Positions 8,061 to 17,274 of a stretch of 64,000 nucleotides of DNA are shown here, in pieces. Location of the stretch: the NCBI GenBank assembly GCA_003278805.1, contig QCDC01000003.1, positions 52,837 to 116,836 on the forward strand. The letters run 5' to 3'. Source of the DNA: Pelagibacteraceae bacterium AG-349-L17 (lineage in GTDB: Bacteria; Pseudomonadota; Alphaproteobacteria; Pelagibacterales; Pelagibacteraceae). The notes below the pieces were generated by a model. It did not search any database, had not been told where the DNA came from, and was given only the letters and a program-made list of their open reading frames with translations. The position numbers were made by a program, and so were the translations under genes. The first letter of the stretch is position 1, and each line of letters begins with the position of its first letter.

Positions 8061-8956
8061 TATTCATGTCCTTCAGTACTAAAATTATAAATTTTTTCAT
8101 CTAATGAATTATATTTTTCATAATCGACTAATTCGTAAAGTCTTTTCCTAGTTTGCATCTTATCAATTATATTGTTTTGGTGTCCATTTGCATAAATGTC
8201 TCTTAATCCATCTTCTACATTTTTCATAGCCAATCTTTGTGAAGTTACTGGATAAATCACAATATTATATCCAAAATTTTCTAATTCTTTGTAGTTGAAC
8301 AATTTAGACTTACCAAACTCAGTCATATTAGCTAACAAGTAACCAGACAATTCTTTACGAACTTTTTCAAAATCTTTTTCATCTTCAAGAGCTTCTGGGA
8401 AAATAATTTCAGCACCAGCATCAATGTAGGCTTTGCATCTTTCAATCATTTTGTCTAAACCTTCAACACTTTTAGCATCTGAACGTGCAATAATTTTAAA
8501 ATTTTGATCTTTTTTAGTAGCAATACATTCTTTAATTTTTTTAACCATAGCACCAGTTGAAACAAGTTCTTTATTATCAAGATGCCCACATCTTTTTCGT
8601 TCAATCTGATCCTCTAAGTGGACACCTGTTATTCCAAATTCTTCAAATGTTTCTATGGTTTCTTTACAAGATTTAAATCCTGTATCGATATCAACTATTG
8701 TTGGAAGATTAGTTACTCTCGAAATTAGATAAGATCTTGTGCTAACATCTTGAAGAGTTGTTAAGCCAATATCGGGAAAACCAAGATCATTAGCCATTAC
8801 TCCACCAGATACATAAACTGCATCATATCCAATTTCTTCTATAAGCTTTGCTGTCAAAGGATTGTATGCACCTGGAACTCTTAATATTTTATTTGATTTT
8901 AATTTTTGATCAAAATCTAATCTTTTTTGACTTGGTTCTTTTTCTACAAAGTGCAT
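8060..8956 (-). CDS. prpB: 2-methylisocitrate lyase
   Basis: Cleaves 2-methylisocitrate to pyruvate and succinate, the last step of the methylcitrate cycle. The 298-residue TIM-barrel protein carries the isocitrate lyase superfamily motif K-R-C-G-H with the catalytic Cys near residue 120, the metal-binding D-I-D-T-G-F near 90 and V-S-G-G near 48. It is preceded by prpD and followed by prpC with single-base stop/start overlaps, a tightly coupled operon. Oxaloacetate or phosphonopyruvate hydrolases share the fold, but the flanking genes make the lyase role the best reading. Confidence 0.9.
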   Translation of the reverse strand: MHFVEKEPSQKRLDFDQKLKSNKILRVPGAYNPLTAKLIEEIGYDAVYVSGGVMANDLGFPDIGLTTLQDVSTRSYLISRVTNLPTIVDIDTGFKSCKETIETFEEFGITGVHLEDQIERKRCGHLDNKELVSTGAMVKKIKECIATKKDQNFKIIARSDAKSVEGLDKMIERCKAYIDAGAEIIFPEALEDEKDFEKVRKELSGYLLANMTEFGKSKLFNYKELENFGYNIVIYPVTSQRLAMKNVEDGLRDIYANGHQNNIIDKMQTRKRLYELVDYEKYNSLDEKIYNFSTEGHE

Positions 8957-10458
8957 TAAAAAATTCCTTTTTTATTATTTCGTTTTAATTTATTTCTTCT
9001 TACTTCAATATTCAATTTATGAAGTTGACCTGATTTTAAATTTCTTAAATTTTGCACTGTTTTTAAAAAACGATTGCTTTCTTTTTTATCCAAAATACCC
9101 TCAGTTAAAGTTAAAAATTTATTTATATAATTTTCTCTTTTAAACGGTCTTGCTCCATATGGATGTGCGTCTGCTCTATCAAGTTTCTCTGTTATTTTTT
9201 TTCCATTGTTAAGTGTTACAACTACTTTAGCTCCAAAAGCTTTATTTTTTGGATTTGGATCATGATATTTCTTTGTCCATTTTTTATCTTCATATGTTTT
9301 AATTGATCTCCAAATTTTAATTGTACTTTTTCTATTTGCTCTTGCTTTAGTATAAGATTTTACATGATGCCAATCTCCGTCTTCTAAAGCTACGGCAAAT
9401 ATATACATTATAGAATGATCCAGTGTCTCTCTACTGGCGTTAGGATCCATTTTTTGAGGATCATTAGCTCCTGTCCCGATAACATAATGAGTGTGATGGC
9501 TTGTGAAAATATCAATTTTTTTAATTAGATTTAGATTAGAGATTTTTGTTTTTAATTTTTTAGCTAGATCTATTAATGCTTGTGATTGATATTCTGCAGA
9601 ATATTCTTTTGTATATGTCTCTAATATAGCTTTTTTACTCTCACCTTTTTTTGGTAAAGGGACTTTGTAGTTTGCTTTTTTTCCATCCAATATTCTTGCT
9701 ATTACACTATCTTCACCTTCATATATTGGACTTGGAGCACCTTCACCTCTCATAGTTCTGTCTAAAGCTTCGATAGCAAGCTTACCAGCATGAGCAGGAG
9801 CATAAGCTTTCCAACTTGAAATTTCTCCTTTTCTAGATTGTCTTGTAGAAATTGATGTATGTAATGCCTGTTGAACAGCTTGATATATAGTTTCAGTATT
9901 TAATTTAAGCATTGTTCCTAATCCAGCAGCAACACTAGGGCCTAAATGAGCAATGTGGTCCACCTTATGCTTATGCAAACAAATACCTTTGACTAAATTT
10001 ACCTGAACTTCATATGCAGTAATTATTCCTCTTAATAAATCCAATCCACTTTTTTTGTTTTGTTGTGCTACACTAATAAGAGGAGGAATGTTGTCACCTG
10101 GATGACTATAATCTGCAGCTAAGAAAGTATCATGAAAATCTAATTCTCTAACAGCTGTACCATTTGACCATGCTGCCCATTCACAATCAAATTTTAATTT
10201 TGAGTTTACACCAAATAAAGTTGCACCATTTTTTCTAGGGTGTCTTAAAGCCATTTCTCTAGATGAGACTACTGGCTTTCTATTTAATGAAGCAATTGCA
10301 ACAGAAGCATTATCAATAATTCTATTGATAACCATTTCAATAGAATCTTTATTTAATTTAGCATTATCGCTTGCTATCTCTGCAATTTTCCACGCAAGCT
10401 GTTTCTTCTTTGGAAGACTAATTTTTGATGGATATACTTTAACTGTGTGTAATAACAA
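8956..10458 (-). CDS. prpD: 2-methylcitrate dehydratase (MmgE/PrpD family)
   Basis: Dehydrates 2-methylcitrate to methylaconitate; the 500-residue length and sequence fit the PrpD branch. The start is a TTG at 10456-10458: a strong AAGGAG (complement of 10464-10469) sits 5 nt upstream, and the next in-frame ATG would remove the conserved beginning. Family features include S-H-P-G-D-N-I-P and R-E-M-A-L-R-H-P in the N-terminal half. No separate AcnD/PrpF pair is seen, so this is the direct PrpD-type pathway, with aconitase expected to finish the isomerisation. Propionyl-CoA from amino acids, or from DMSP in marine cells, is the likely source of substrate. Confidence 0.88.
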   Translation of the reverse strand: MLLHTVKVYPSKISLPKKKQLAWKIAEIASDNAKLNKDSIEMVINRIIDNASVAIASLNRKPVVSSREMALRHPRKNGATLFGVNSKLKFDCEWAAWSNGTAVRELDFHDTFLAADYSHPGDNIPPLISVAQQNKKSGLDLLRGIITAYEVQVNLVKGICLHKHKVDHIAHLGPSVAAGLGTMLKLNTETIYQAVQQALHTSISTRQSRKGEISSWKAYAPAHAGKLAIEALDRTMRGEGAPSPIYEGEDSVIARILDGKKANYKVPLPKKGESKKAILETYTKEYSAEYQSQALIDLAKKLKTKISNLNLIKKIDIFTSHHTHYVIGTGANDPQKMDPNASRETLDHSIMYIFAVALEDGDWHHVKSYTKARANRKSTIKIWRSIKTYEDKKWTKKYHDPNPKNKAFGAKVVVTLNNGKKITEKLDRADAHPYGARPFKRENYINKFLTLTEGILDKKESNRFLKTVQNLRNLKSGQLHKLNIEVRRNKLKRNNKKGIF

Positions 10459-10511
10459 AATTACTCCTTACTTGTGATTTTGTTTTAATAGTTAAAATAA
10501 ATTAATCAATA

Positions 10512-11177
10512 TTAAAGATATTCTGATACTATTTTCTCAATGCCTACAAAGTCTTTTATAATGTGATTATGATAAATTTCCTCAGATCTTTTTTCTGTAT
10601 ATCCATATTTTAGTAATATTATTGGAATTTCAGCAGCCTTAGCAGCATTAGCATCTGTCTCGCTATCACCGATCATAATCGATTTATTTTTATCTCCATC
10701 TAAAATCTCAATTGTAGTTGTTAAATGTCGAGGGTCTGGTTTGCAATATTCAAAAGTATTATAACCTGCAACATATTCAAAATAATCATAAATCCCAATT
10801 TTTTTTAAAAGATCAACTGCTAAGTGTTCAGTTTTATTTGTACATACTGCCATAGAAATATTTTCATTTTTACACCAATTTAAAAATTCCTTAACACCAT
10901 TAATTAATTTACTTTCATGTAAAATATTTTTTCCATAATACGATAAAAATTCATCAGTCATTTCGTTTTGAATTTTTTCATCAAACCACTTCCATTGACC
11001 ATTAGCTTTTGCCATCATAGCTTTTGCTCCTTTGCCAACAGCATTTTTTAATTCTCCTAAAGTTTTTGTAGGATAACCAAATTTTTTCATTACATGGTTA
11101 TGTGCGCGTATTAAATCTGGAGCGGTATCCACTAATGTGCCGTCTAAATCAAATAAAATTGTAAATTTTTGTTTCAT
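10512..11177 (-). CDS. gph: HAD-family phosphatase, phosphoglycolate phosphatase-like
   Basis: The 221-residue protein shows the HAD catalytic order: motif I F-D-L-D-G-T-L-V-D-T (residues 9-18), motif II T-N-K in V-C-T-N-K-T-E near 113, the motif III Lys near 143, and motif IV G-D-S-E-T-D near 169. A helical cap follows motif I, as in subclass IA (Gph, PGP). The usual assignment is removal of 2-phosphoglycolate from DNA repair and oxygenation damage, but substrate identity within this subclass is not secure. It is the first gene on the minus strand before prpD (53-nt gap) and diverges from the GlmU-domain gene across 69 nt. Confidence 0.72.
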   Translation of the reverse strand: MKQKFTILFDLDGTLVDTAPDLIRAHNHVMKKFGYPTKTLGELKNAVGKGAKAMMAKANGQWKWFDEKIQNEMTDEFLSYYGKNILHESKLINGVKEFLNWCKNENISMAVCTNKTEHLAVDLLKKIGIYDYFEYVAGYNTFEYCKPDPRHLTTTIEILDGDKNKSIMIGDSETDANAAKAAEIPIILLKYGYTEKRSEEIYHNHIIKDFVGIEKIVSEYL

Positions 11178-11246
11178 TATTAAAGTATTTTAAAGAAATA
11201 AATTGTGAATTAATCAAACAATACACTTAATATAAATAAGGTCAAA

Positions 11247-11858
11247 ATGAAAGACTCAAGTCAAAAAAAACTTAGAAACAAATTTATAAAATCAGGAGTT
11301 AAGATGATTGGTCCTGAAACTATTTTTTTCTCGAAAGATACAAAGATCGGAAAGAAAGTAACTATAGAACCTTATGTCGTAATTGGTTCTAAGGTTAAAA
11401 TCGGAAACAATGTAATTATAAAATCTTTTTCACATTTAGAATCATGTAAAATTGAGAATAAAGTTGAGATAGGTCCATATGCCAGAATAAGACCCAATAC
11501 AATTTTAAAAGAAGGATCCAAAGTAGGTAATTTTGTAGAGATTAAAAAAAGTACTTTAGGAAATAAATCTAAAGTTAATCATTTATCTTATTTGGGAGAT
11601 GCTCAAATAGGAAAATCAGTAAATATTGGAGCAGGTACAATTACTTGCAATTATGACGGAGTAAACAAGAATAAAACAAATATTAAAGATAAAGTATTTA
11701 TAGGTTCAAACTCTTCCTTAGTTGCCCCAGTCACTATAAATAAAGATAGTATTGTTGGAGCTGGATCAGTAATAACAAAGAATGTTAGAAAAAAATCTTT
11801 GGCACTGACAAGGTCACCACAATTAGAGGTTAAGAATTACAAAAGAAAGAAAAAATAA
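11247..11858 (+). CDS. Stand-alone GlmU C-terminal domain: glucosamine-1-phosphate N-acetyltransferase
   Basis: The 203-residue protein is nearly all left-handed beta-helix hexapeptide repeats and matches only the acetyltransferase half of bifunctional GlmU (about 450 residues). Catalytic landmarks are kept: R-I-R-P near residue 75, N-H-L-S-Y-L-G-D near 110, [13 protein letters not shown] near 125, and a basic tail. The N-terminal uridylyltransferase half with its G-x-G-T-R-M nucleotide loop is absent, and the 69-nt upstream gap is too short to hold a remnant. glmS starts 3 nt downstream, so the pair would convert fructose-6-P towards GlcNAc-1-P. The UDP-transfer step must be encoded elsewhere. 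Confidence 0.82.
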   Translation: MKDSSQKKLRNKFIKSGVKMIGPETIFFSKDTKIGKKVTIEPYVVIGSKVKIGNNVIIKSFSHLESCKIENKVEIGPYARIRPNTILKEGSKVGNFVEIKKSTLGNKSKVNHLSYLGDAQIGKSVNIGAGTITCNYDGVNKNKTNIKDKVFIGSNSSLVAPVTINKDSIVGAGSVITKNVRKKSLALTRSPQLEVKNYKRKKK

Positions 11859-11861
11859 TTT

Positions 11862-13682
11862 ATGTGTGGAATTATTGGAATATCTAGCAACAAACCTGTA
11901 TCTGCAAATATAATTAATTCGTTAAAAAAATTAGAATACAGAGGATATGATTCAGCAGGTATAGCTACACTTTCAGATGGTGAAATTAATGAAATAAAAT
12001 CTGAGGGAAGAGTAGATAAATTAGAAAATAATTTTGATTTAAAAAACTTAAGAGGAAACATTGGTATAGGGCATGTAAGATGGGCTACTCATGGAATTCC
12101 TAACAGTTTAAATGCACATCCTCATTCCTCTCATAATGTATCAGTAGTTCATAATGGAATTATTGAAAACTCTACAATATTAAAAAAACATTTAGTTAAT
12201 AAAGGTCATAAATTTAAATCACAGACAGATACCGAGGTAATCGTTCATTTAATTACAGAAAATTTAAAAACATCAGAACTCGAGGAAGCTATAACAAAAA
12301 CATTAAAACAACTCCATGGTAGCTTTGCTCTTGGAATTGTTTTTAAAGATATGCCAGACTTAATAGTTGGCGCTAGAAGAGGATCACCGTTAGCTGTTGG
12401 CTATGGTCCAAATGAAAACTATCTAGGATCAGACTCCTATGCTTTGAAATCTATGACGAATAAGATTACGTATCTTGATGATGGTGAATTCTGTTTTGTA
12501 AAAAAGGATCAAGTTCTTTTTTTTAATGAAGAAGGAAAAAAAGTTAATAAAAAAATATTAGAATTATCATCAGATGAAGCAAGTTATGACAAAGGTGATT
12601 TCAAACATTTTATGGCAAAAGAAATTGAAGAACAACCAACAACAATCAAAACTGGAATAAAAGAATACGTAGATAATGTAAATAAAGAGATAAATATTTT
12701 TAATTTTCCATGGAAAATAGAGGAGATTAATTCAATCACATTAATAGGATGTGGAACTGCATACCATTCTTGTTTAATGGCTAAATATTGGTTTGAAGAG
12801 CTTACAACCTTAGATGTTAACATAGATATAGCGTCAGAATTTAGATACAGAAAAAATAGGTTTAAAAAAGACACTTTATATATTTTTGTTTCGCAGTCGG
12901 GAGAAACAGCAGATACATATGCTGCACTAGATCTTTGTAACAAAAATAAGATGAAAACATGCGCTGTTGTTAATGTAATCGAAAGTTCAATAGCAAGAGA
13001 CGCTAATTTTGTTTTACCAATTCATTGTGGTCCTGAAATTGGAGTTGCATCAACAAAAGCATTTTTAGGTCAAATACTTGTTTTATATATTTTAGCTTTA
13101 AAACTTGGATCAATGAAAAATGAAATTGAAAAAAAGGATTATCAAGAAAAGATTAAAGACTTAAAAGCTTTGCCTGCCTTAATAGAGAAAACATTGCTTC
13201 ATGATAATGATATCCAGGCAATATCATCAACATTTAATGATGCAAAGGGTTCAATGTTTTTAGGAAGAGGGTACTCATATCCAATAGCTTTAGAAGGTGC
13301 ATTAAAACTTAAAGAACTTTCATATATTCACGCCGAAGGATATCCAGCGGGGGAAATGAAGCATGGACCTTTGGCTTTAATAGAAGAGGGCATGCCAGTA
13401 GTTGTTTTGGCTCCTAGAGATAATTATTATAAAAAAACAATTTCAAATATGCAGGAAGTTATAGCTAGAGGAGCAAAAGTGTTATTGATAACCAATAAGA
13501 GTAAAGATGAAGTTGTGTCAGAAAATATTTGGGAAACTATTGAAGTTGAGAATACAAATGATGACTTGCTTCCATTCCTTTTGACTATTCCACTTCAAAA
13601 ACTTGCGTATTACTCTGCTCTTAAAAAAGGTTATGACATTGATAAGCCTAGAAATTTGGCTAAATCTGTCACTGTTGAATAA
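11862..13682 (+). CDS. glmS: Glutamine-fructose-6-phosphate aminotransferase (isomerising)
   Basis: Makes glucosamine-6-phosphate from fructose-6-P and glutamine for peptidoglycan and LPS. The 606-residue length is standard. The N-terminal glutaminase domain begins M-C-G-I-I-G-I, with Cys2 as nucleophile after Met removal. Two SIS domains follow (S-Q-S-G-E-T-A-D-T near residue 347; G-R-G-Y near 468), and the C-terminus D-K-P-R-N-L-A-K-S-V-T-V-E is the conserved end. Only 3 nt separate it from the preceding acetyltransferase gene, so there is no room for a glmS ribozyme leader. Confidence 0.95.
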   Translation: MCGIIGISSNKPVSANIINSLKKLEYRGYDSAGIATLSDGEINEIKSEGRVDKLENNFDLKNLRGNIGIGHVRWATHGIPNSLNAHPHSSHNVSVVHNGIIENSTILKKHLVNKGHKFKSQTDTEVIVHLITENLKTSELEEAITKTLKQLHGSFALGIVFKDMPDLIVGARRGSPLAVGYGPNENYLGSDSYALKSMTNKITYLDDGEFCFVKKDQVLFFNEEGKKVNKKILELSSDEASYDKGDFKHFMAKEIEEQPTTIKTGIKEYVDNVNKEINIFNFPWKIEEINSITLIGCGTAYHSCLMAKYWFEELTTLDVNIDIASEFRYRKNRFKKDTLYIFVSQSGETADTYAALDLCNKNKMKTCAVVNVIESSIARDANFVLPIHCGPEIGVASTKAFLGQILVLYILALKLGSMKNEIEKKDYQEKIKDLKALPALIEKTLLHDNDIQAISSTFNDAKGSMFLGRGYSYPIALEGALKLKELSYIHAEGYPAGEMKHGPLALIEEGMPVVVLAPRDNYYKKTISNMQEVIARGAKVLLITNKSKDEVVSENIWETIEVENTNDDLLPFLLTIPLQKLAYYSALKKGYDIDKPRNLAKSVTVE

Positions 13683-13717
13683 ACCTTAAACTCTGTTAAA
13701 ACACTCTAAGGTTGAAT

Positions 13718-15097
13718 ATGAAAAGTTGGAAAAAAAATAGTTGGAGAAAATATCCTGTTAAACATATACCAGATTATCCAGATAAAAAGGAACTGGATAA
13801 GGTTTTAGATAAGATAGGAACTTTTCCTCCATTAGTATTTGCAGGCGAAACTAGACATCTTAAAGATCAGTTAGCTGATGTTGTAGATGGGAAAGCATTT
13901 TTACTTCAAGGTGGAGACTGTGCAGAAAGTTTTGCAGAATTTAACCCAGATAATATTAGAGACACATTTAAACTAATGTTGCAAATGTCATTAGTTTTAA
14001 CTTACTCAGCCTCATTGCCAGTAGTAAAAGTTGGAAGAATAGCTGGGCAATTTTCAAAACCTAGAAGTGCACCGACAGAAATAAAAGATGGGGTAGAGCT
14101 TCCGAGCTATCTAGGTGACAACATAAATGCTATGGAATTTACTGAAAAGGCTAGAGTTCCAGATCCTAAAAGATTATTTAAAGCTTATTCTCAATCAGCA
14201 GCGACCCTTAATCTTATTAGAGCTTTTTCTAAAGGAGGTTTTGCTGATTTAAATAAAGTCCACTTATGGAATTTAGATTACATTAAACAAAGCCCACAAG
14301 CTAAAAAATTCAAGGATCTTGAAGATAAAATTGCTGATGCTATTGCTTTTATGAGAGCATGTGGAATTACTTCAGATTTTAATAATAGATTGTACACAGT
14401 AAATTTTTGGACATCACATGAAGCTTTACTACTACCTTTCGAGGAGTCAATGACCAGAACAGATTCTACCACTGGTGAAAATCATGATACATCTGCTCAT
14501 TTTGTTTGGATAGGAGATAGAACTAGACAATTAGACGGAGGACATGTCGAATTTTGTAGAGGTATAGAAAATCCAATTGGAATTAAATGTGGACCAACCT
14601 TAAAGGCTGATGATTTAATTAATCTTTGTAATAGAATTAATCCAAAAAATGAAAAGGGTAAGATTACTTTAATATCAAGATTTGGAGCAGATAATGTATC
14701 AAAATTTTTACCAAAATTAATTAGAGCAATAAAAAAAGAGGGATTAAATGTGATTTGGTCGTGTGATCCTTGTCATGGTAATACTATCAAAGCAGCAACA
14801 GGGTTCAAAACAAGACCATTCAACAGTGTTTTAAAAGAAGTAAAAGAGGTTTTTGCATGCCATCAAAGTGAGGGAAGTTATGCAGGCGGTCTACATATTG
14901 AATTAACTGGTCAAGATGTAACTGAATGTATAGGAGGTGCTCAAAAAATATCTGAAAAAGATTTATCTTCTAGATACCACACTCACTGTGATCCAAGACT
15001 TAATGGAAATCAAGCTTTAGAATTAGCATTTTTAATATCAGATGAGATTAAAAAGAATAGCTCGTATTCAAAAAATGCAGATAGAGCGGCATCTTAA
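13718..15097 (+). CDS. 3-deoxy-7-phosphoheptulonate (DAHP) synthase, class II
   Basis: First enzyme of the shikimate pathway, joining PEP and erythrose-4-P. The protein (459 residues) is of the plant/mycobacterial AroA-II type, recognised by L-L-Q-G-G-D-C-A-E-S near residue 66, K-V-G-R-I-A-G-Q-F-S-K-P-R near 105, G-I-K-C-G-P-T near 288, and W-S-C-D-P-C-H-G-N near 345, whose Cys and His are metal and active-site residues. I start it at the ATG 13718, 6 nt after an AAGG; an in-frame TTG at 13712 abuts that site and is less likely. It follows glmS by 35 nt. Confidence 0.93.
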   Translation: MKSWKKNSWRKYPVKHIPDYPDKKELDKVLDKIGTFPPLVFAGETRHLKDQLADVVDGKAFLLQGGDCAESFAEFNPDNIRDTFKLMLQMSLVLTYSASLPVVKVGRIAGQFSKPRSAPTEIKDGVELPSYLGDNINAMEFTEKARVPDPKRLFKAYSQSAATLNLIRAFSKGGFADLNKVHLWNLDYIKQSPQAKKFKDLEDKIADAIAFMRACGITSDFNNRLYTVNFWTSHEALLLPFEESMTRTDSTTGENHDTSAHFVWIGDRTRQLDGGHVEFCRGIENPIGIKCGPTLKADDLINLCNRINPKNEKGKITLISRFGADNVSKFLPKLIRAIKKEGLNVIWSCDPCHGNTIKAATGFKTRPFNSVLKEVKEVFACHQSEGSYAGGLHIELTGQDVTECIGGAQKISEKDLSSRYHTHCDPRLNGNQALELAFLISDEIKKNSSYSKNADRAAS

Positions 15098-15135
15098 TAC
15101 ATTGTAAAATTATTAATAATAAATAATTTCTAATT

Positions 15136-15873
15136 ATGACACCTTCAGAAAAAGTTAAATTTATTTCTAATTGGATCAAAAACTATGTAGATAATATGCC
15201 AACAAAGGCGGGATCGTTAGTAATAGGTATTTCTGGAGGAATTGACTCATCAGTATCGAGCACACTTAGTGCAATGACTGGAATAAAAACTATTGTTTTA
15301 TCTATGCCAATCAAACAGAAATCACATCAACATGATTTAAGTATAAAGCATCAAGAATGGTTAGTAAAAAATTTCAAAAATGTTGAAGCGCATACAATTA
15401 ATTTAGACGAGTTATTTTTAGCATTTAATGCAAGTTTATCAAAATTTGATAATGAACATGGTATGGCTAATTCAAGAGCTAGACTAAGAATGACCACTCT
15501 TTATCAGGTAGCAGCAGCGAATAAAGGAATTGTTGTAGGAACAGGAAACAAAGTTGAGGATTTTGGTGTTGGATTTTATACTAAGTATGGAGATGGTGGA
15601 GTAGATATTTCACCAATAGCTGATTGTAATAAAACACAGGTCTGGGAATTAGGAAAAGAGCTAGGAATTCTGAAAGAGATTATCGATGCACCTCCAACCG
15701 ATGGTTTATGGGATGATGGTAGAACTGATGAAGGTCAACTTGGTTTAAAATATAATGAATTAGAAGAAGCAATGGAGAATCCAAATTCTCCGAATCGTGC
15801 AAAATACGAAATTATCAGAAAACAAAATATGCATAAAATGGAGCCAATTCCCGTATGCATAATTCCAAATTAA
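15136..15873 (+). CDS. nadE: NAD synthetase, ammonia-dependent type
   Basis: Amidates deamido-NAD with ATP. The 245-residue protein has only the synthetase domain: the PP-loop S-G-G-I-D-S-S near residue 31, G-T-G-N-K-V-E-D near 137, and a late P-T-D-G-L-W-D-D-G-R-T-D-E segment near 188. There is no N-terminal nitrilase (glutaminase) domain, so free ammonia or a separate donor is expected. It lies between DAHP synthase and cysS with short gaps. NAD kinase is present elsewhere in this window, at 38.2 kb. Confidence 0.88.
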   Translation: MTPSEKVKFISNWIKNYVDNMPTKAGSLVIGISGGIDSSVSSTLSAMTGIKTIVLSMPIKQKSHQHDLSIKHQEWLVKNFKNVEAHTINLDELFLAFNASLSKFDNEHGMANSRARLRMTTLYQVAAANKGIVVGTGNKVEDFGVGFYTKYGDGGVDISPIADCNKTQVWELGKELGILKEIIDAPPTDGLWDDGRTDEGQLGLKYNELEEAMENPNSPNRAKYEIIRKQNMHKMEPIPVCIIPN

Positions 15874-15918
15874 TCAAATAGATTCACAAATCTATAATTT
15901 AAGTATATTTCTTCAACT

Positions 15919-17274
15919 ATGAGTTTAGATATTTTTTTAACAAATAATCTTACTAACAAAAAAGAAAAATTTATTCCCAAAGATAAAAATAATGTGAGAA
16001 TGTATGTTTGCGGTCCAACTGTTTATGATGATCCTCATATTGGTAATGCTAGACCAGTAGTTGTATTTGACATTCTTTTTAAAATTTTAAAAAATAAATA
16101 TCCTAATGTAACTTATGTAAGAAATATTACAGATGTAGATGATAAAATAATAAAATCCTCGAAGGAAAATAATATTTCAATTTCTGAGCTTACTAAAAAA
16201 ATTACTCAAAGTTTTAACGAAGATTGTATCTATCTAAATTGTGAACAACCAAATCATGAGCCAAAAGCAACTGAGCATATTTCTGAAATGATAGAAATGA
16301 TCTCTGAATTAATTAAAAAAGGATTTGCTTACGAAAATAATAAGCATGTTTATTTTGAAGTAAAAAAATTTGAAGATTATGGGCAGTTATCAAACAAAAA
16401 TTTGGATGAATTAGTTGCAGGATCAAGAATTGAAGTAAGTGATAATAAAAAAAATCCTGAAGATTTTGTTTTATGGAAACCATCAGAAACAGATGAGCCT
16501 TCATGGGACTCACCTTGGGGAAAAGGTAGACCTGGTTGGCATTTAGAATGTTCAGCAATGTCTAAAAAATATTTAGGAAACGAATTTGATGTTCATGGAG
16601 GAGGCATTGATTTGTTATTTCCACATCATGAAAATGAAATAGCTCAATCAAGATGTGCAAATGATAGTAAGGCGTTTGCTAATTATTGGTTACATAATGC
16701 ATTTATCACTATGTCCAATGAAAAAATGGCAAAATCACAGGGTAATATTCTAAAAATTAAAGATTTTAGAAATAATAAAAGTGGTCAAGTTTTAAGAATG
16801 GCTTTGATGAGTGCACATTATCGACAGCCACTTGACTGGAATGATAAGCTTTTAGAGGAATGTGAAAATACAATTAGTAAATGGTATAATGTTTATTTAA
16901 ACATAAATACAAAGTTAAAAATTTCAGATGAAATTCTTAAACCTCTTCTCGATGATTTAAATACACCAGGCTATATTGCTAATTTACATAAACTATATGA
17001 GAAAGCAGCGAAGGGTTCTGATGAAGATAAAATATTATTTATTTCTGCCTGCAATTTTATAGGATTATTAAATGAAACCAAAGAGGATTGGGTTAAATTT
17101 AAGAAAAGCAAGGTATCAATTTCTGAAAATGAAATTTTAATTAAAATTAATCAGAGAAATGAAGCTAGAGTTAATAAAAATTATAAAGAAGCTGACAAAA
17201 TAAGAGATGACCTATTAGACAAAGGTGTTTTAATAGAAGATAAAGATGGTAAAACGACTTGGAAATTTAAATGA
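15919..17274 (+). CDS. cysS: Cysteinyl-tRNA synthetase
   Basis: Charges tRNA-Cys. At 451 residues it has the normal length. Class I signatures are clear: H-I-G-N-A-R preceded by the zinc-binding C-G-P-T-V-Y-D near residue 31, further zinc ligands in L-E-C-S-A-M and H-H-E-N-E, and a KMSKS-type loop that reads K-M-A-K-S. The C-terminal half holds the helical bundle and the anticodon-binding region. The stop overlaps the cimA start as ATGA, indicating translational coupling with an unrelated metabolic gene, a sign of genome compaction. Confidence 0.95.
   Translation: MSLDIFLTNNLTNKKEKFIPKDKNNVRMYVCGPTVYDDPHIGNARPVVVFDILFKILKNKYPNVTYVRNITDVDDKIIKSSKENNISISELTKKITQSFNEDCIYLNCEQPNHEPKATEHISEMIEMISELIKKGFAYENNKHVYFEVKKFEDYGQLSNKNLDELVAGSRIEVSDNKKNPEDFVLWKPSETDEPSWDSPWGKGRPGWHLECSAMSKKYLGNEFDVHGGGIDLLFPHHENEIAQSRCANDSKAFANYWLHNAFITMSNEKMAKSQGNILKIKDFRNNKSGQVLRMALMSAHYRQPLDWNDKLLEECENTISKWYNVYLNINTKLKISDEILKPLLDDLNTPGYIANLHKLYEKAAKGSDEDKILFISACNFIGLLNETKEDWVKFKKSKVSISENEILIKINQRNEARVNKNYKEADKIRDDLLDKGVLIEDKDGKTTWKFK

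Noticed and set aside
11859..11861. glmS ribozyme
   Set aside because: Only 3 nt separate glmS from the upstream gene, so no ribozyme leader can exist.
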